Of a stretch of 45,810 bases of DNA, positions 1 through 7,269 are shown one piece after another. A program made the position numbers and the translations under genes. This DNA comes from Acidobacteriota bacterium (lineage in GTDB: Bacteria > Acidobacteriota > Terriglobia > Bryobacterales > Bryobacteraceae): NCBI GenBank assembly GCA_026394015.1, contig JAPKZA010000256.1:1-45810 (forward strand). Reading direction: 5' to 3'. Under the pieces are notes generated by a model. It was not told the DNA's origin. It saw nothing but the letters and a program-made list of their open reading frames with translations, and did no database searches. Numbering within the stretch: position 1 is the first letter of the stretch; the number at the start of each line of letters is the position of its first letter.

Positions 1-1
1 C

Positions 2-280
2 CTGCGGAACGACGGGAAAGTGTTGGCGATCGTGCGTGCGTTTTCAGAATCGGGCAAGTGGGTGTTCGCGATTTGCCACGGGATTCAGGTGCTGATTGCG
101 GCGGGTCTTGTGAAGGGTCGGCGGGTGACCTGCTATGAGCATGTGAAGTTTGAAGTGACGCAGGCGGGTGGGAAGTGGGAGCATTGGCAGGCGGTACGGG
201 ACGGGCGTCTGGTGACGGCGCAGACGTGGGAATCCCATCCGGAGTTTTACCGGGAGGTGATGGAGTGCCTAGCGATTTAG
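2..280 (+). CDS. DJ-1/PfpI family protein, C-terminal part (cut by window start)
   Basis: Only the last 92 residues are present; the reading frame runs in from the left edge. The segment AICHGIQVLIAAGL is the nucleophile elbow of the DJ-1/PfpI (class I glutamine amidotransferase-like) fold, with the reactive Cys in ICHG. It is followed by the KGRRVTCYEHVK strand and a typical DGRLVTAQ...HPEFYREVME tail. Members include protein deglycase/chaperone-like and cysteine-protease-like enzymes, so the exact substrate cannot be told. Its stop codon (278-280) lies inside the next gene, which starts at 265, so the two are probably translationally coupled. Confidence 0.85.
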   Translation: MRNDGKVLAIVRAFSESGKWVFAICHGIQVLIAAGLVKGRRVTCYEHVKFEVTQAGGKWEHWQAVRDGRLVTAQTWESHPEFYREVMECLAI

Positions 281-1113
281 ATCGCTATATAGCACTTTGC
301 GCGGGAGCGAAGCCCAGGGCGGAGATGACGATCGCCGAGACGCGGGCCGCAATGCGGGGGGCGCGGCGGTTGCAGCGGGTGGTGGCGCAGGAGTTGATGG
401 TGGAAAATGGTGCGGCGAACGGGGTGCCGGTGCGGCTCTACGGCGCGTGGTCGGCGGGTGCTCTGTTGTACTTCCATGGGGGGCGCTTTCTGAGCGGCGA
501 CCTGGAGACGCACGATTTGTTTTGCCGGGAACTGGCGTTGCTTTCTGGATGCGGCGTTTGCGCGGTGGACTATCGGCTGGCGCCGGAACATCCGTTTCCG
601 GCGGCGTTGGACGACGGGTTGGCGGTGGCCGGTTGGCTGGCGGAGCGGGTTCCTTGGTTGGCGGTGGGAGGCGACAGCGCGGGCGGGGCGTTGGCGGCGA
701 GCGTGGCGGCCGCGGTGCCGGGGTGGCGATGGCAGATGCTGTTCTACCCGATGTTGGACGCGAGGAGTCATCAGGCGGTGCCGCCGGGGCCGTGGCCGAA
801 CGCGGACGACATGCAGCGGGGTTGGGCGGCGTACGCGGAGGGGCAGCGAAGTGACCCGCGGGTGTCGCCGCTGCTGACTGAGGACTTTGGCTTGTTTCCG
901 CCGACGTATTTAGTGACGGCGGAGGTGGATCCGTTGCGGGAGGAGGACCTGGCTTTTGCGGCGAAACTACGGGGGGCCGGCGTGGCCGTGGAGCATCATG
1001 ACTACAAAGACATGGTGCATGGATTTGCGTTAATGACGGCCGAGTTCGCCCAGGCCCGGGAGGCGGTGGCGACCGCCGCGGCGGCTTTACGCGTCGCCTT
1101 CGCCGGGCGCTAG
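265..1113 (+). CDS. alpha/beta hydrolase, hormone-sensitive-lipase (HSL) type esterase
   Basis: Predicted 282-residue cytoplasmic esterase. The oxyanion-hole motif is at residues 71-74 (HGGR, where the family usually has HGGG). The nucleophile elbow GDSAGG has Ser138, and the other triad members are Asp222 (EVDPL) and His252 (MVHGF). DYRLAPEHPFPAAL is the classic HSL-family block. The GTG at 265 is chosen as start because GGGAGG lies just upstream (252-257) and the gene then overlaps the previous stop by 16 bases. A longer reading from 175 would run deep through the preceding gene. The 3' end overlaps the convergent ABC transporter gene by 27 bases. Substrate unknown; short-chain esters are the usual guess. 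Confidence 0.88.
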   Translation: MPSDLDRYIALCAGAKPRAEMTIAETRAAMRGARRLQRVVAQELMVENGAANGVPVRLYGAWSAGALLYFHGGRFLSGDLETHDLFCRELALLSGCGVCAVDYRLAPEHPFPAALDDGLAVAGWLAERVPWLAVGGDSAGGALAASVAAAVPGWRWQMLFYPMLDARSHQAVPPGPWPNADDMQRGWAAYAEGQRSDPRVSPLLTEDFGLFPPTYLVTAEVDPLREEDLAFAAKLRGAGVAVEHHDYKDMVHGFALMTAEFAQAREAVATAAAALRVAFAGR

Positions 1114-2886
1114 GAACAGGTTCTTCTCGAGGCCGTGCTGCTTTTCATAAAGCTCGCGATAGCGGCCTTCGATCGCTAATAGCTCGGGGTGGGTGCCGCG
1201 TTCGACGATCTCGCCGGCTTCGACGACCAGGATTTGATCGGCCTTGCGAATCGTGGATAGGCGATGGGCGATGACGAAGGTGGTCCGGCCCTTCATGAGA
1301 AAGTTGAGCCCTTCCTGAATCAGGGCCTCGCTTTCGCTATCGAGCGAACTGGTGGCTTCGTCGAGGATGAGAATACGCGGGTCGGCCAGGATGGCGCGGG
1401 CGATGGAGACGCGCTGGCGTTGGCCGCCGGAGAGTTTCACACCGCGTTCGCCGACGATGGTTTCGTACTTTTCAGGGAATTTTTCGCAGAACTCGTCGAC
1501 GCGGGCCATCTTGACGGCGCGCATGACGTCTTCGTCGGAGGCATCGGGTTTCGAGAAGGCGATGTTCTCGCGGACGGTACCGTCGAACAGGAAGGTCTCC
1601 TGGAGCACGACGCCGATTTGGGTTCGGAAGCTGGCGAGGATGGCGGTGGAGAGGTCGACGTTGTCGATGGTGACGCGCCCGGAGTTAGGCACATAGAAGG
1701 CGGCAATCAGGCCGATGGTGGTTGACTTACCGGAACCGGAGGAGCCGACCAGGGCGGTCATGGTGCCGGGGGAAGAGACGAAGCTGACGTGCTGGAGGAC
1801 GGGCTTATTCTCTTCGTATTGGAAGCTGACGTCCTCGAAGCGGACTTCACCTTCGATGGGCCCGAGGGCGACAGTGCGGCGGGGGTCATCCTCTTCGCGG
1901 GGTTCGTTCAGAATCTCACGGGTTCGTTCGAGGCCGGCCATGGCTTCCGTTAGTTGCGTGCCGATGTTCACGATTTGGAAGACGGGGGCGACTAGAAACG
2001 CGAGGAACGCGGTGAAGGTGACGAAGCCACCGAGGGTGATGGTGCCGGCGATGATTTGACCGGCGCCCATCCACATCACGAGGGCACCGACAATGCCCAG
2101 GAGCAAAGTGGCCGAAAGCGAGAGGACCGAGACGCCGCTGAGCGACTGCAGAATGTTGTTGAGCAGGCGGTTGGCATTCTTGCGGAAGACCTGTTCTTCG
2201 CGGGCTTCGGCGTGGTAGCCCTTAATGACGCGGGCGCCGCCGAGGGATTCGGTGAGGCGGCCGGTGACCTCGCTCTGGATGACGCCGCGTTCCTTGAAGC
2301 CGGGGCGGAGCTTCTTGAACGCCTGTTGCAGGACGCCGGTGAAGACGAGGACGACGGCGAGCGCGACGCCGGTCATTTTCGGGCTGATCGACAAGAGGAC
2401 GAAGAGCGACAGGCAGGCGGTGAGGAGCCCGCCGACGAGTTCGACGAGTCCGGTGCCGACAAGATTGCGCACGCCTTCGACGTCGTTCATGATGCGGGAG
2501 ACGAGGGCTCCGGATTTATGGGCGTCGAAGTAGCTGATGGGGAGTCGGCCGACGTGGGCTTGGACTTTACTCCGCATCTCGGCGATGAGCCGTTGGGCGG
2601 CTTTCGACAGGAGCTGGGTGAGTGAATAGGAGGTAGCGGCTTGAATGGCGGTGGCGAGGAAGACGGCCGCGATGAGCGGTTCGAGTAGTTCGTATCGCTT
2701 CTTGCCGAGGATGTCGTCGATCAGAAAGCGAGTGGACGCGGGCAGAACAAGCCCGGCGGTACGGCTGATCACGATGAGCACCAAGCCGAGGGCCAGCGCG
2801 GCGCGACGGGGCTTGATGAGGGCCCAGACGTCGGGCCAGAGAACGCGGAGGCGGGCCGGGGTTGGCTTCTTCGGAGCGGGTTGCAT
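1087..2886 (-). CDS. ABC transporter, fused permease and ATPase (MsbA/exporter type)
   Basis: 599-residue half transporter that should work as a homodimer in the inner membrane and export a lipid, drug or peptide. The N-terminal half (to about residue 330) is a six-helix type-1 exporter domain. The C-terminal ATPase carries Walker A GSSGSGKSTT (about residue 380), the Q-loop VLQETFLFDGTVREN, signature LSGGQRQR (about 487), Walker B ILILDEATSSLD and the H-loop IAHRLST. All catalytic residues are present. The start ATG at 2886 follows GAGGATC at good spacing. Its nearest relatives are probably MsbA-like lipid flippases, but the sequence alone does not fix the substrate. It is monocistronic and divergent from the parvulin gene. 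Confidence 0.93.
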   Translation of the reverse strand: MQPAPKKPTPARLRVLWPDVWALIKPRRAALALGLVLIVISRTAGLVLPASTRFLIDDILGKKRYELLEPLIAAVFLATAIQAATSYSLTQLLSKAAQRLIAEMRSKVQAHVGRLPISYFDAHKSGALVSRIMNDVEGVRNLVGTGLVELVGGLLTACLSLFVLLSISPKMTGVALAVVLVFTGVLQQAFKKLRPGFKERGVIQSEVTGRLTESLGGARVIKGYHAEAREEQVFRKNANRLLNNILQSLSGVSVLSLSATLLLGIVGALVMWMGAGQIIAGTITLGGFVTFTAFLAFLVAPVFQIVNIGTQLTEAMAGLERTREILNEPREEDDPRRTVALGPIEGEVRFEDVSFQYEENKPVLQHVSFVSSPGTMTALVGSSGSGKSTTIGLIAAFYVPNSGRVTIDNVDLSTAILASFRTQIGVVLQETFLFDGTVRENIAFSKPDASDEDVMRAVKMARVDEFCEKFPEKYETIVGERGVKLSGGQRQRVSIARAILADPRILILDEATSSLDSESEALIQEGLNFLMKGRTTFVIAHRLSTIRKADQILVVEAGEIVERGTHPELLAIEGRYRELYEKQHGLEKNLFLAPGEGDA

Positions 2887-2973
2887 TAGCGATTTGATCC
2901 TCTACCCGAGAGTCTAACGGACGGGTGCAAGTATTTTCGTCCTTTTCGGGATATTCTAAATGAAGGTACCTAG

Positions 2974-3993
2974 ATGAAAGCTTTTCAGTTTGTTGGACTT
3001 AGCACTGCCGCACTTTTTTCTGCATTGCTTGTGAACGGCCAAACGCCGACCCCGAAAAAGGCAGCTCCCGCGCCGGCCAAGCCGGCCGTGACTGCCGAGA
3101 AGCCTGCCGCTGCCGCCGCGCCGAAACCGGCCGCCGCCGCAGTGAAGCCGGCCGCTGCTGCTGCGAAGCCGGCCGCTGCTGCCAAGCCCGCCGTCGCGGC
3201 AACCGCCAGCGACCCGGTCGTGATCCAGATTGGTTCGGCCAAAGTGACCAAGAGCGAGTATGAAGGATTTCTCGCGGGATTGCCGGAGCAGATCAAATCC
3301 CAGGCTTCCGGCCCGAACAAGCGACGGGTGGCCGAGCAGTACGCCGAACTCAAAATGATGGCGATGGAAGCGCGGAAGCGGAAGATGGACCAGGATCCGA
3401 AGACCAAGTCCCAGATCGCGTTCCAGATCGACCAGATGCTCGCCTCGAACTTGTTCAAAGAGATTTCGGATAAGATCACGATCGACGAAGCGGCGGTTAA
3501 AGCTGCGTACGAACAGACCAAGGGCGAGGCCGAGGAAGTGAAGGCCAAGCATATTCTGATTCGGTTCGAAGGTTCGCGCGTTCCGCTGAAGGAAGGCCAG
3601 AAGGACCTGAAGAAAGAAGAGTCGCTGGCGAAGGCGAAAGCGTTGAAGGCGAAGATTGACGGCGGCGGCGACTTTGCGGCGCTGGCCAAGGCCGAGAGCG
3701 ACGATGCTGGTTCCGGCGCGGCCGGGGGCGATTTGGGTTTCTTTGCCAAGGGCCAGATGGTTCCGCAGTTTGAACAGGCGGCGTTTTCGCAGCCGATCGG
3801 GAAGGTGGGTGAGCCGGTGGAGAGCCCCTTCGGCTACCACCTGATTCTGGTGGAAGAGCGGCGATCGAAGGGGCTCGAAGATGTTCGCAAGAGCATTGAA
3901 GAGAAGCTGCGACCGGAGATGGCGAAGAAGCAGGTGGATGCGATCAAGCTGCTTACTCCGATCGTGATTGACGACACTTATTTCGGCAAATAG
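2974..3993 (+). CDS. periplasmic peptidyl-prolyl isomerase, parvulin (PpiC/SurA-like)
   Basis: 339 residues. A signal peptide (MKAFQFVGLSTAALFSALLV) is followed by an unusual Ala/Pro/Lys-rich stretch at about residues 26-77, built on repeats of the KPAAAA kind. A SurA_N-like helical segment follows, then a rotamase domain at about residues 190-310 beginning AKHILI. Typical parvulin blocks are FAALAKAESDD, GGDLGFFAKGQMVPQFEQAAF and SPFGYHLI. It should assist folding of outer-membrane or secreted proteins. The ATG at 2974 has AAGG at 2964-2967. The gene runs 16 bases into the convergent ene-reductase gene. The low-complexity linker may be a flexible or envelope-binding spacer. Confidence 0.9.
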   Translation: MKAFQFVGLSTAALFSALLVNGQTPTPKKAAPAPAKPAVTAEKPAAAAAPKPAAAAVKPAAAAAKPAAAAKPAVAATASDPVVIQIGSAKVTKSEYEGFLAGLPEQIKSQASGPNKRRVAEQYAELKMMAMEARKRKMDQDPKTKSQIAFQIDQMLASNLFKEISDKITIDEAAVKAAYEQTKGEAEEVKAKHILIRFEGSRVPLKEGQKDLKKEESLAKAKALKAKIDGGGDFAALAKAESDDAGSGAAGGDLGFFAKGQMVPQFEQAAFSQPIGKVGEPVESPFGYHLILVEERRSKGLEDVRKSIEEKLRPEMAKKQVDAIKLLTPIVIDDTYFGK

Positions 3994-5033
3994 TCCGTGT
4001 AACCCTGGGCTCCCGGCGTGTAGAAAGTTGACGCGTCGGGGGCGGCCAAGGGGGCGTCGGAGGCGAAGCGGGCGGGGAGGTCCGGGTTCGCGATGAAGGC
4101 GACGCCGAATACGGCCGCGTCGGCTTGGCCAGAGGCGAGCAGGGTGGTGGCGGATTCTTTGGTGAGCCCGGCGCCGGCGAGATAGGGGCCGGTGAAGAGG
4201 GGCCGGAGAATGGCGTGGAAGTCCGGCGTCGGGACCGTCTGGGCGACGTGGAGATAGGCCAGCCCGAGGCCGCTAATGGCGCTTACGAGCGTCGAATACG
4301 TTTCTGCGGGGTTCTCGTCGGTCAGGTCGTTAAACGGCATGGCGGGGCTGATTTTGATGCCTACCTTGTCGGCACCCGCGACTGAGACCATGGCGGTGAG
4401 CGCTTCGAGGACGAAGCGGCAGCGGTTGAGGGCGGAGCCGCCGTACTGGTCGGTGCGGTGGTTGGTGCTGGACGATAGGAACTGCATGGGGAGGTAGCCC
4501 GAGGCGGCGTGGAGTTCGACGCCGTCGAAGCCGGCGGCAAGGGCGTTGACGGTGGCTTGGCGGAACTCTTCGATGATGCCGGGGATCTCGCTGGTTTCGA
4601 GGGCCCGAGGGGTTTCGAGGGGGACCATGCCGACGCCGTCGATCCAGGTTTTGACGTTCGGGAGAATGGCGGAAGGGGCGACGGCTTGGGCCCCGCCGGG
4701 GAGGAGTTGGGGGTGGGCGATGCGGCCGCAGTGCATGATCTGCAGGAAGATGCGTCCGCCGGCGGAGTGGACGGCTTCGGTGACCACCTTCCAGCCGGCG
4801 ATCTGTTCCGGCGAATAGATGCCGGGGATGCGGACGTAGCCTTTGCCCATGGCCGAGGGGATGGTGCCTTCAGAGATTAGAAGCCCGGCGGAGGCGCGCT
4901 GGGCGTAATAGGTGGCGGTGAGTTCGCCGATCACGCCATCGGTGTTGGCCCGGCTACGGGTCATCGGTGCCATGACGATGCGATTGGGGAGTGTGAGCGT
5001 CCCGAGAGCGAGCGGATCAAAAAGAGTCGGCAT
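3978..5033 (-). CDS. Old Yellow Enzyme family alkene reductase (NemA-like)
   Basis: 351-residue FMN-dependent TIM-barrel ene-reductase, expected to reduce activated C=C bonds or nitro compounds with NAD(P)H. Recognisable blocks are the N-terminus LPNRIVMAPMTRSRA, the FMN-binding QIMHCGRIAHP, FDGVELHAASGYL and the downstream NHRTDQYGGS. In the substrate-anion site the usual H-x-x-N (or H-x-x-H) reads His175-Ala-Ala-Ser178, so the second ligand is Ser; Tyr180 is kept. It is the last gene of the eight-gene minus-strand run starting at glnA, 45 bases after its neighbour. Confidence 0.92.
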   Translation of the reverse strand: MPTLFDPLALGTLTLPNRIVMAPMTRSRANTDGVIGELTATYYAQRASAGLLISEGTIPSAMGKGYVRIPGIYSPEQIAGWKVVTEAVHSAGGRIFLQIMHCGRIAHPQLLPGGAQAVAPSAILPNVKTWIDGVGMVPLETPRALETSEIPGIIEEFRQATVNALAAGFDGVELHAASGYLPMQFLSSSTNHRTDQYGGSALNRCRFVLEALTAMVSVAGADKVGIKISPAMPFNDLTDENPAETYSTLVSAISGLGLAYLHVAQTVPTPDFHAILRPLFTGPYLAGAGLTKESATTLLASGQADAAVFGVAFIANPDLPARFASDAPLAAPDASTFYTPGAQGYTDYLPK

Positions 5034-5078
5034 AAGGTTTCAGGCCTTAGGATGCGGCGGAAGTGCCAGAGGGTGCAG

Positions 5079-5708
5079 CTACCGTTCTTTCAGAGCGGGC
5101 GGGAGGCTGGCGGTGAACTCGAAGAGTTGGTTGCCGCACAGGACCCGAAGCAGGCCGGACGGGAGATGCTTGCCCGCCGTGTTGAAGAAGAGGGCCCCGT
5201 CGGTGGTCTCGCCGGCGACGAGTTTAATTTGGACGAAGGCGATGGCGGAAGCGGCGGCGGCGGCCTTTAGCTTGGCGGACTCGACTTCGGCGAGGGCGGC
5301 GCGGCGGCGGGATTCATAGCCGGTGGAGGAGCGGAGTTGGGAGAGGCCGTAGAGGCTAGTCTCGTAGGCCCCGACGAGGCCGACGACGTCGTCGCGGCGG
5401 GCCTTCGTGAGGAGTTCCTTCACGACGAAGCGGGGAGCGACAGGAGTGATGGCGGGCCCGGTTTCGGGGGTCCAGGTGAAGTCTTCGGGGCGGATGATGA
5501 TGGGCTGTTTGGTGCCGTTGGAGACCGCGACCTGGATGGTCGCATACTCTCGAACGATAGCGGGCAGATGGGCGTACATGATGGTGACGCCGTTCTTCGT
5601 TAAAGTTTGGTAACGGAGGCCGCCGGATTCGAACTCGATCACCTGCGCGGATAGGCACCGGGTGGCGAGAAAAAAAACCGAGATAACGGCGAGGCGCATT
5701 CCTACCAT
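5079..5708 (-). CDS. secreted protein of unknown function
   Basis: I do not recognise a characterised family. The product has an N-terminal signal peptide (MRLAVISVFFLATRCLSAQ) and about 185 mature residues. The first half looks beta-rich, with alternating hydrophobic residues and blocks such as LTKNGVTIMYAHLP and QPIIIRPEDFTW. The middle (RRRAALAEVESAKLKAAAAASA) is helical and alanine-rich, and the C-terminus is again beta-like. The start may be the ATG at 5708 or the ATG at 5699, three codons on; the latter begins the signal peptide more naturally. It sits in the glnA-to-ene-reductase gene run. Confidence 0.7.
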   Translation of the reverse strand: MVGMRLAVISVFFLATRCLSAQVIEFESGGLRYQTLTKNGVTIMYAHLPAIVREYATIQVAVSNGTKQPIIIRPEDFTWTPETGPAITPVAPRFVVKELLTKARRDDVVGLVGAYETSLYGLSQLRSSTGYESRRRAALAEVESAKLKAAAAASAIAFVQIKLVAGETTDGALFFNTAGKHLPSGLLRVLCGNQLFEFTASLPPALKER

Positions 5709-5716
5709 TATGCGCC
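5693..5716. repeat. inverted repeat over a translation start
   Basis: GGCGCAT (5693-5699) and ATGCGCC (5710-5716) are perfect inverse complements separated by 10 bases. They bracket both candidate start codons of the secreted-protein gene. The element could be an RNA hairpin masking the start, or chance in GC-rich DNA. Confidence 0.3.
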
Positions 5717-5739
5717 CGTCGGGATAAGGGCGAGGAGGA

Positions 5740-5985
5740 TTAGGCTTCGAGCGGCGGAAGCTCGAAATAAAGCTCCGGTTGGGCGAGGACTTCGCCTTGC
5801 TCGATGTCGGATTCGATCAGTCGCAGGACGGCTTTGGTGCCATCGAGAAAAACGTAGGGCTCACCCGGCAGGGCGGAGGTGAATTGGAGAGGGTCTCCCG
5901 GCATCCAGATCTCGCCGTCGAAATCGACGAAGGGACGTCGGCATTTCAGCAAACCGCGTTGGGCGTAATCACTCAGGCCGGGCAT
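5740..5985 (-). CDS. small uncharacterised protein, one-module paralogue of its neighbour
   Basis: 81 residues with no signal peptide. Its core (PFVDFDG ... PGDPLQF ... KAVLRLIE ... PELYFELP) is a single copy of a module of about 62 residues found twice in the upstream gene. The ATG at 5985 is chosen over a TTG at 6000 because its first 24 residues then align without gaps to the N-terminus of that gene: MPGLSDYAQRG against MSQLTDYEGCG, then FVDFDG against FHDYDG. The gene overlaps the preceding stop by 17 bases. The module is reminiscent of DUF3601-type proteins (F-x-DYDG ... G); that is recollection, not a search result. Confidence 0.75.
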   Translation of the reverse strand: MPGLSDYAQRGLLKCRRPFVDFDGEIWMPGDPLQFTSALPGEPYVFLDGTKAVLRLIESDIEQGEVLAQPELYFELPPLEA

Positions 5986-6469
5986 CGAAGGGGAGCTCAA
6001 AATAACGTTCGGGGTAGAGGAGGACGGCGGCGTGAGCCGGGTTCTGTTCGTCGAGGTGGAGGACCGGGCCGGAGTGGCCCTGAAACAGATGGATCATCTG
6101 GGTCTGGTCGCGTTCGTGCACCGCCCAGAGAATCTGATCGCCGGCGCGATAGGTGCGGCCATCGAGATCGGCGAATTCCGCCGTCACCGGTAGCGCCGGG
6201 CCGTTGGTGTACCAGGCGAGGCGGGGGAGGGGAAGGGCGAAATAGCGTTCCGGATAGGAGACGACGTCTCGATCGGTGGGGACGTCCCCGGAGAGACGAA
6301 GTACCGTCTGCCCATTGGAAGAAAAAGTATAACCGGCCTCGTACGGCACGTAGTTATAGAAGTCGAACTCAATGCATTGGCCAGGGCTCAGGCATTGCCC
6401 GTCGTAGTCGTGAAACTCACGAACCACTCGTAAAGGGCCGCAGCCTTCGTAGTCAGTTAGCTGGCTCAA
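5969..6469 (-). CDS. uncharacterised protein with two tandem F-x-D-x-DG ... YF-x-LP modules
   Basis: 166 residues, probably cytoplasmic. Module 1 (about residues 19-80) runs from FHDYDG through PGQCIEF and TVLRL to YPERYFALP. Module 2 (about 100-163) runs from FADLDG through AGDQILW and PVLHL to YPERYFELP. Spacing is nearly constant, pointing to an internal duplication, and the next gene holds a third copy. The start is a TTG (6469-6467) overlapping the upstream TGA in TTGA. It is supported by this coupling, by GAGAAG just upstream, and by the ungapped match of its first 24 residues to the paralogue. Function unknown; a small beta-barrel carbohydrate- or immunity-type fold is conceivable but unsupported. 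Confidence 0.8.
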   Translation of the reverse strand: MSQLTDYEGCGPLRVVREFHDYDGQCLSPGQCIEFDFYNYVPYEAGYTFSSNGQTVLRLSGDVPTDRDVVSYPERYFALPLPRLAWYTNGPALPVTAEFADLDGRTYRAGDQILWAVHERDQTQMIHLFQGHSGPVLHLDEQNPAHAAVLLYPERYFELPFDARPE

Positions 6470-7269
6470 CGGAGCTTCTCCAATTCATGTCGCAAAAGAG
6501 GGTTCTCCGGATAGTCTCGCACGAGTCCGGCCAGCCAGTCTTTGGCCAGTGGTTTCTGCTTGTCGCGCAAAGCGGCGACCGCGAGTAGAATTCTGGCAAA
6601 CGGACCAAGATATCGGCCATTTTTGGCCGCGAACTGGAGTTGTTCGACCGCGATTTGCTTCGAGCCCTTCGTGTCTTCAAACTTGACGAACCACTTGACG
6701 AAGAAGGGGAGGCTGTCGAGCAGGTACTCGCTGAGGCCGGTCGTGAGGTAGGCATCGCCGTAGTTTTTGTCGGCGGCGATGAGGCGCTTGGCGAAGCTGT
6801 GGGACGTCTTGGCGTAGGTGAGCGATCCGAGTTGGCGTTTTTCGACGAAGGCGGCGTAGTCGGTGGTGAGGCCCCAGGAGAGCGAGAGCGAGAACAGAGC
6901 GGCGGTGTCGTTCGGATTCTTCAAGAGGGCGGCGTCAGCGCGTTCGCGGGCCTGCTGGGCGGCCCAGTAGAAGGCGGCGCGGGTTTGCGGATCGGCCTTG
7001 AGCTTCTTCTTTGCGGCGATGCGGTCGTCGTCGAGAAAGAAATCTGTTTGCAGGATGCTGAGGCGGTCAAGCTCCTGAAAGACTAAGGCGGCGGCCCGGG
7101 TGGTGTAGCCCAGGGGGTCTTGCGGCTGTTGCCCAATGTGCTGATCGATGAGGCCTTGGGCGCTCTTGAAGTCGAAGTTGTACATGCGCTGATAAGCGCG
7201 GTCGAGCAGCGGCGGGTCAGCAGCAGGGAGCAGGACGGGCAGGGAAACGAGGAAAAAAATAAAGCGCAT
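6466..7269 (-). CDS. exported TPR-like protein
   Basis: 267 residues with a short signal peptide (MRFIFFLVSLPVLLPAA). The mature part is almost wholly helical, with tetratricopeptide-like spacing: AYQRMYNFDFKSAQGLIDQH, RERADAALLKNPNDTAALFS, KRLIAADKNYGDAYLTTGLS and KDWLAGLVRDYPENPLLRHE. It is probably a periplasmic or lipid-facing scaffold; no enzymatic motif is visible. The ATG (7269) shares its A with the glnE stop (TAATG), and its own TGA overlaps the next start, so it is translated as part of the glnA-glnE run. Confidence 0.78.
   Translation of the reverse strand: MRFIFFLVSLPVLLPAADPPLLDRAYQRMYNFDFKSAQGLIDQHIGQQPQDPLGYTTRAAALVFQELDRLSILQTDFFLDDDRIAAKKKLKADPQTRAAFYWAAQQARERADAALLKNPNDTAALFSLSLSWGLTTDYAAFVEKRQLGSLTYAKTSHSFAKRLIAADKNYGDAYLTTGLSEYLLDSLPFFVKWFVKFEDTKGSKQIAVEQLQFAAKNGRYLGPFARILLAVAALRDKQKPLAKDWLAGLVRDYPENPLLRHELEKLR

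Noticed and set aside
3060-3206. CRISPR-like or repeat array
   Set aside because: The repeats are codon-level Ala/Pro/Lys repeats inside the parvulin gene, without unique spacers of constant length.
5693-5716. dif-like site (GGGCGCATAAT resembles the left arm of E. coli dif)
   Set aside because: The second half does not match a XerD arm and the similarity comes from a plain inverted repeat; it also lies outside the zone where the skew changes sign.
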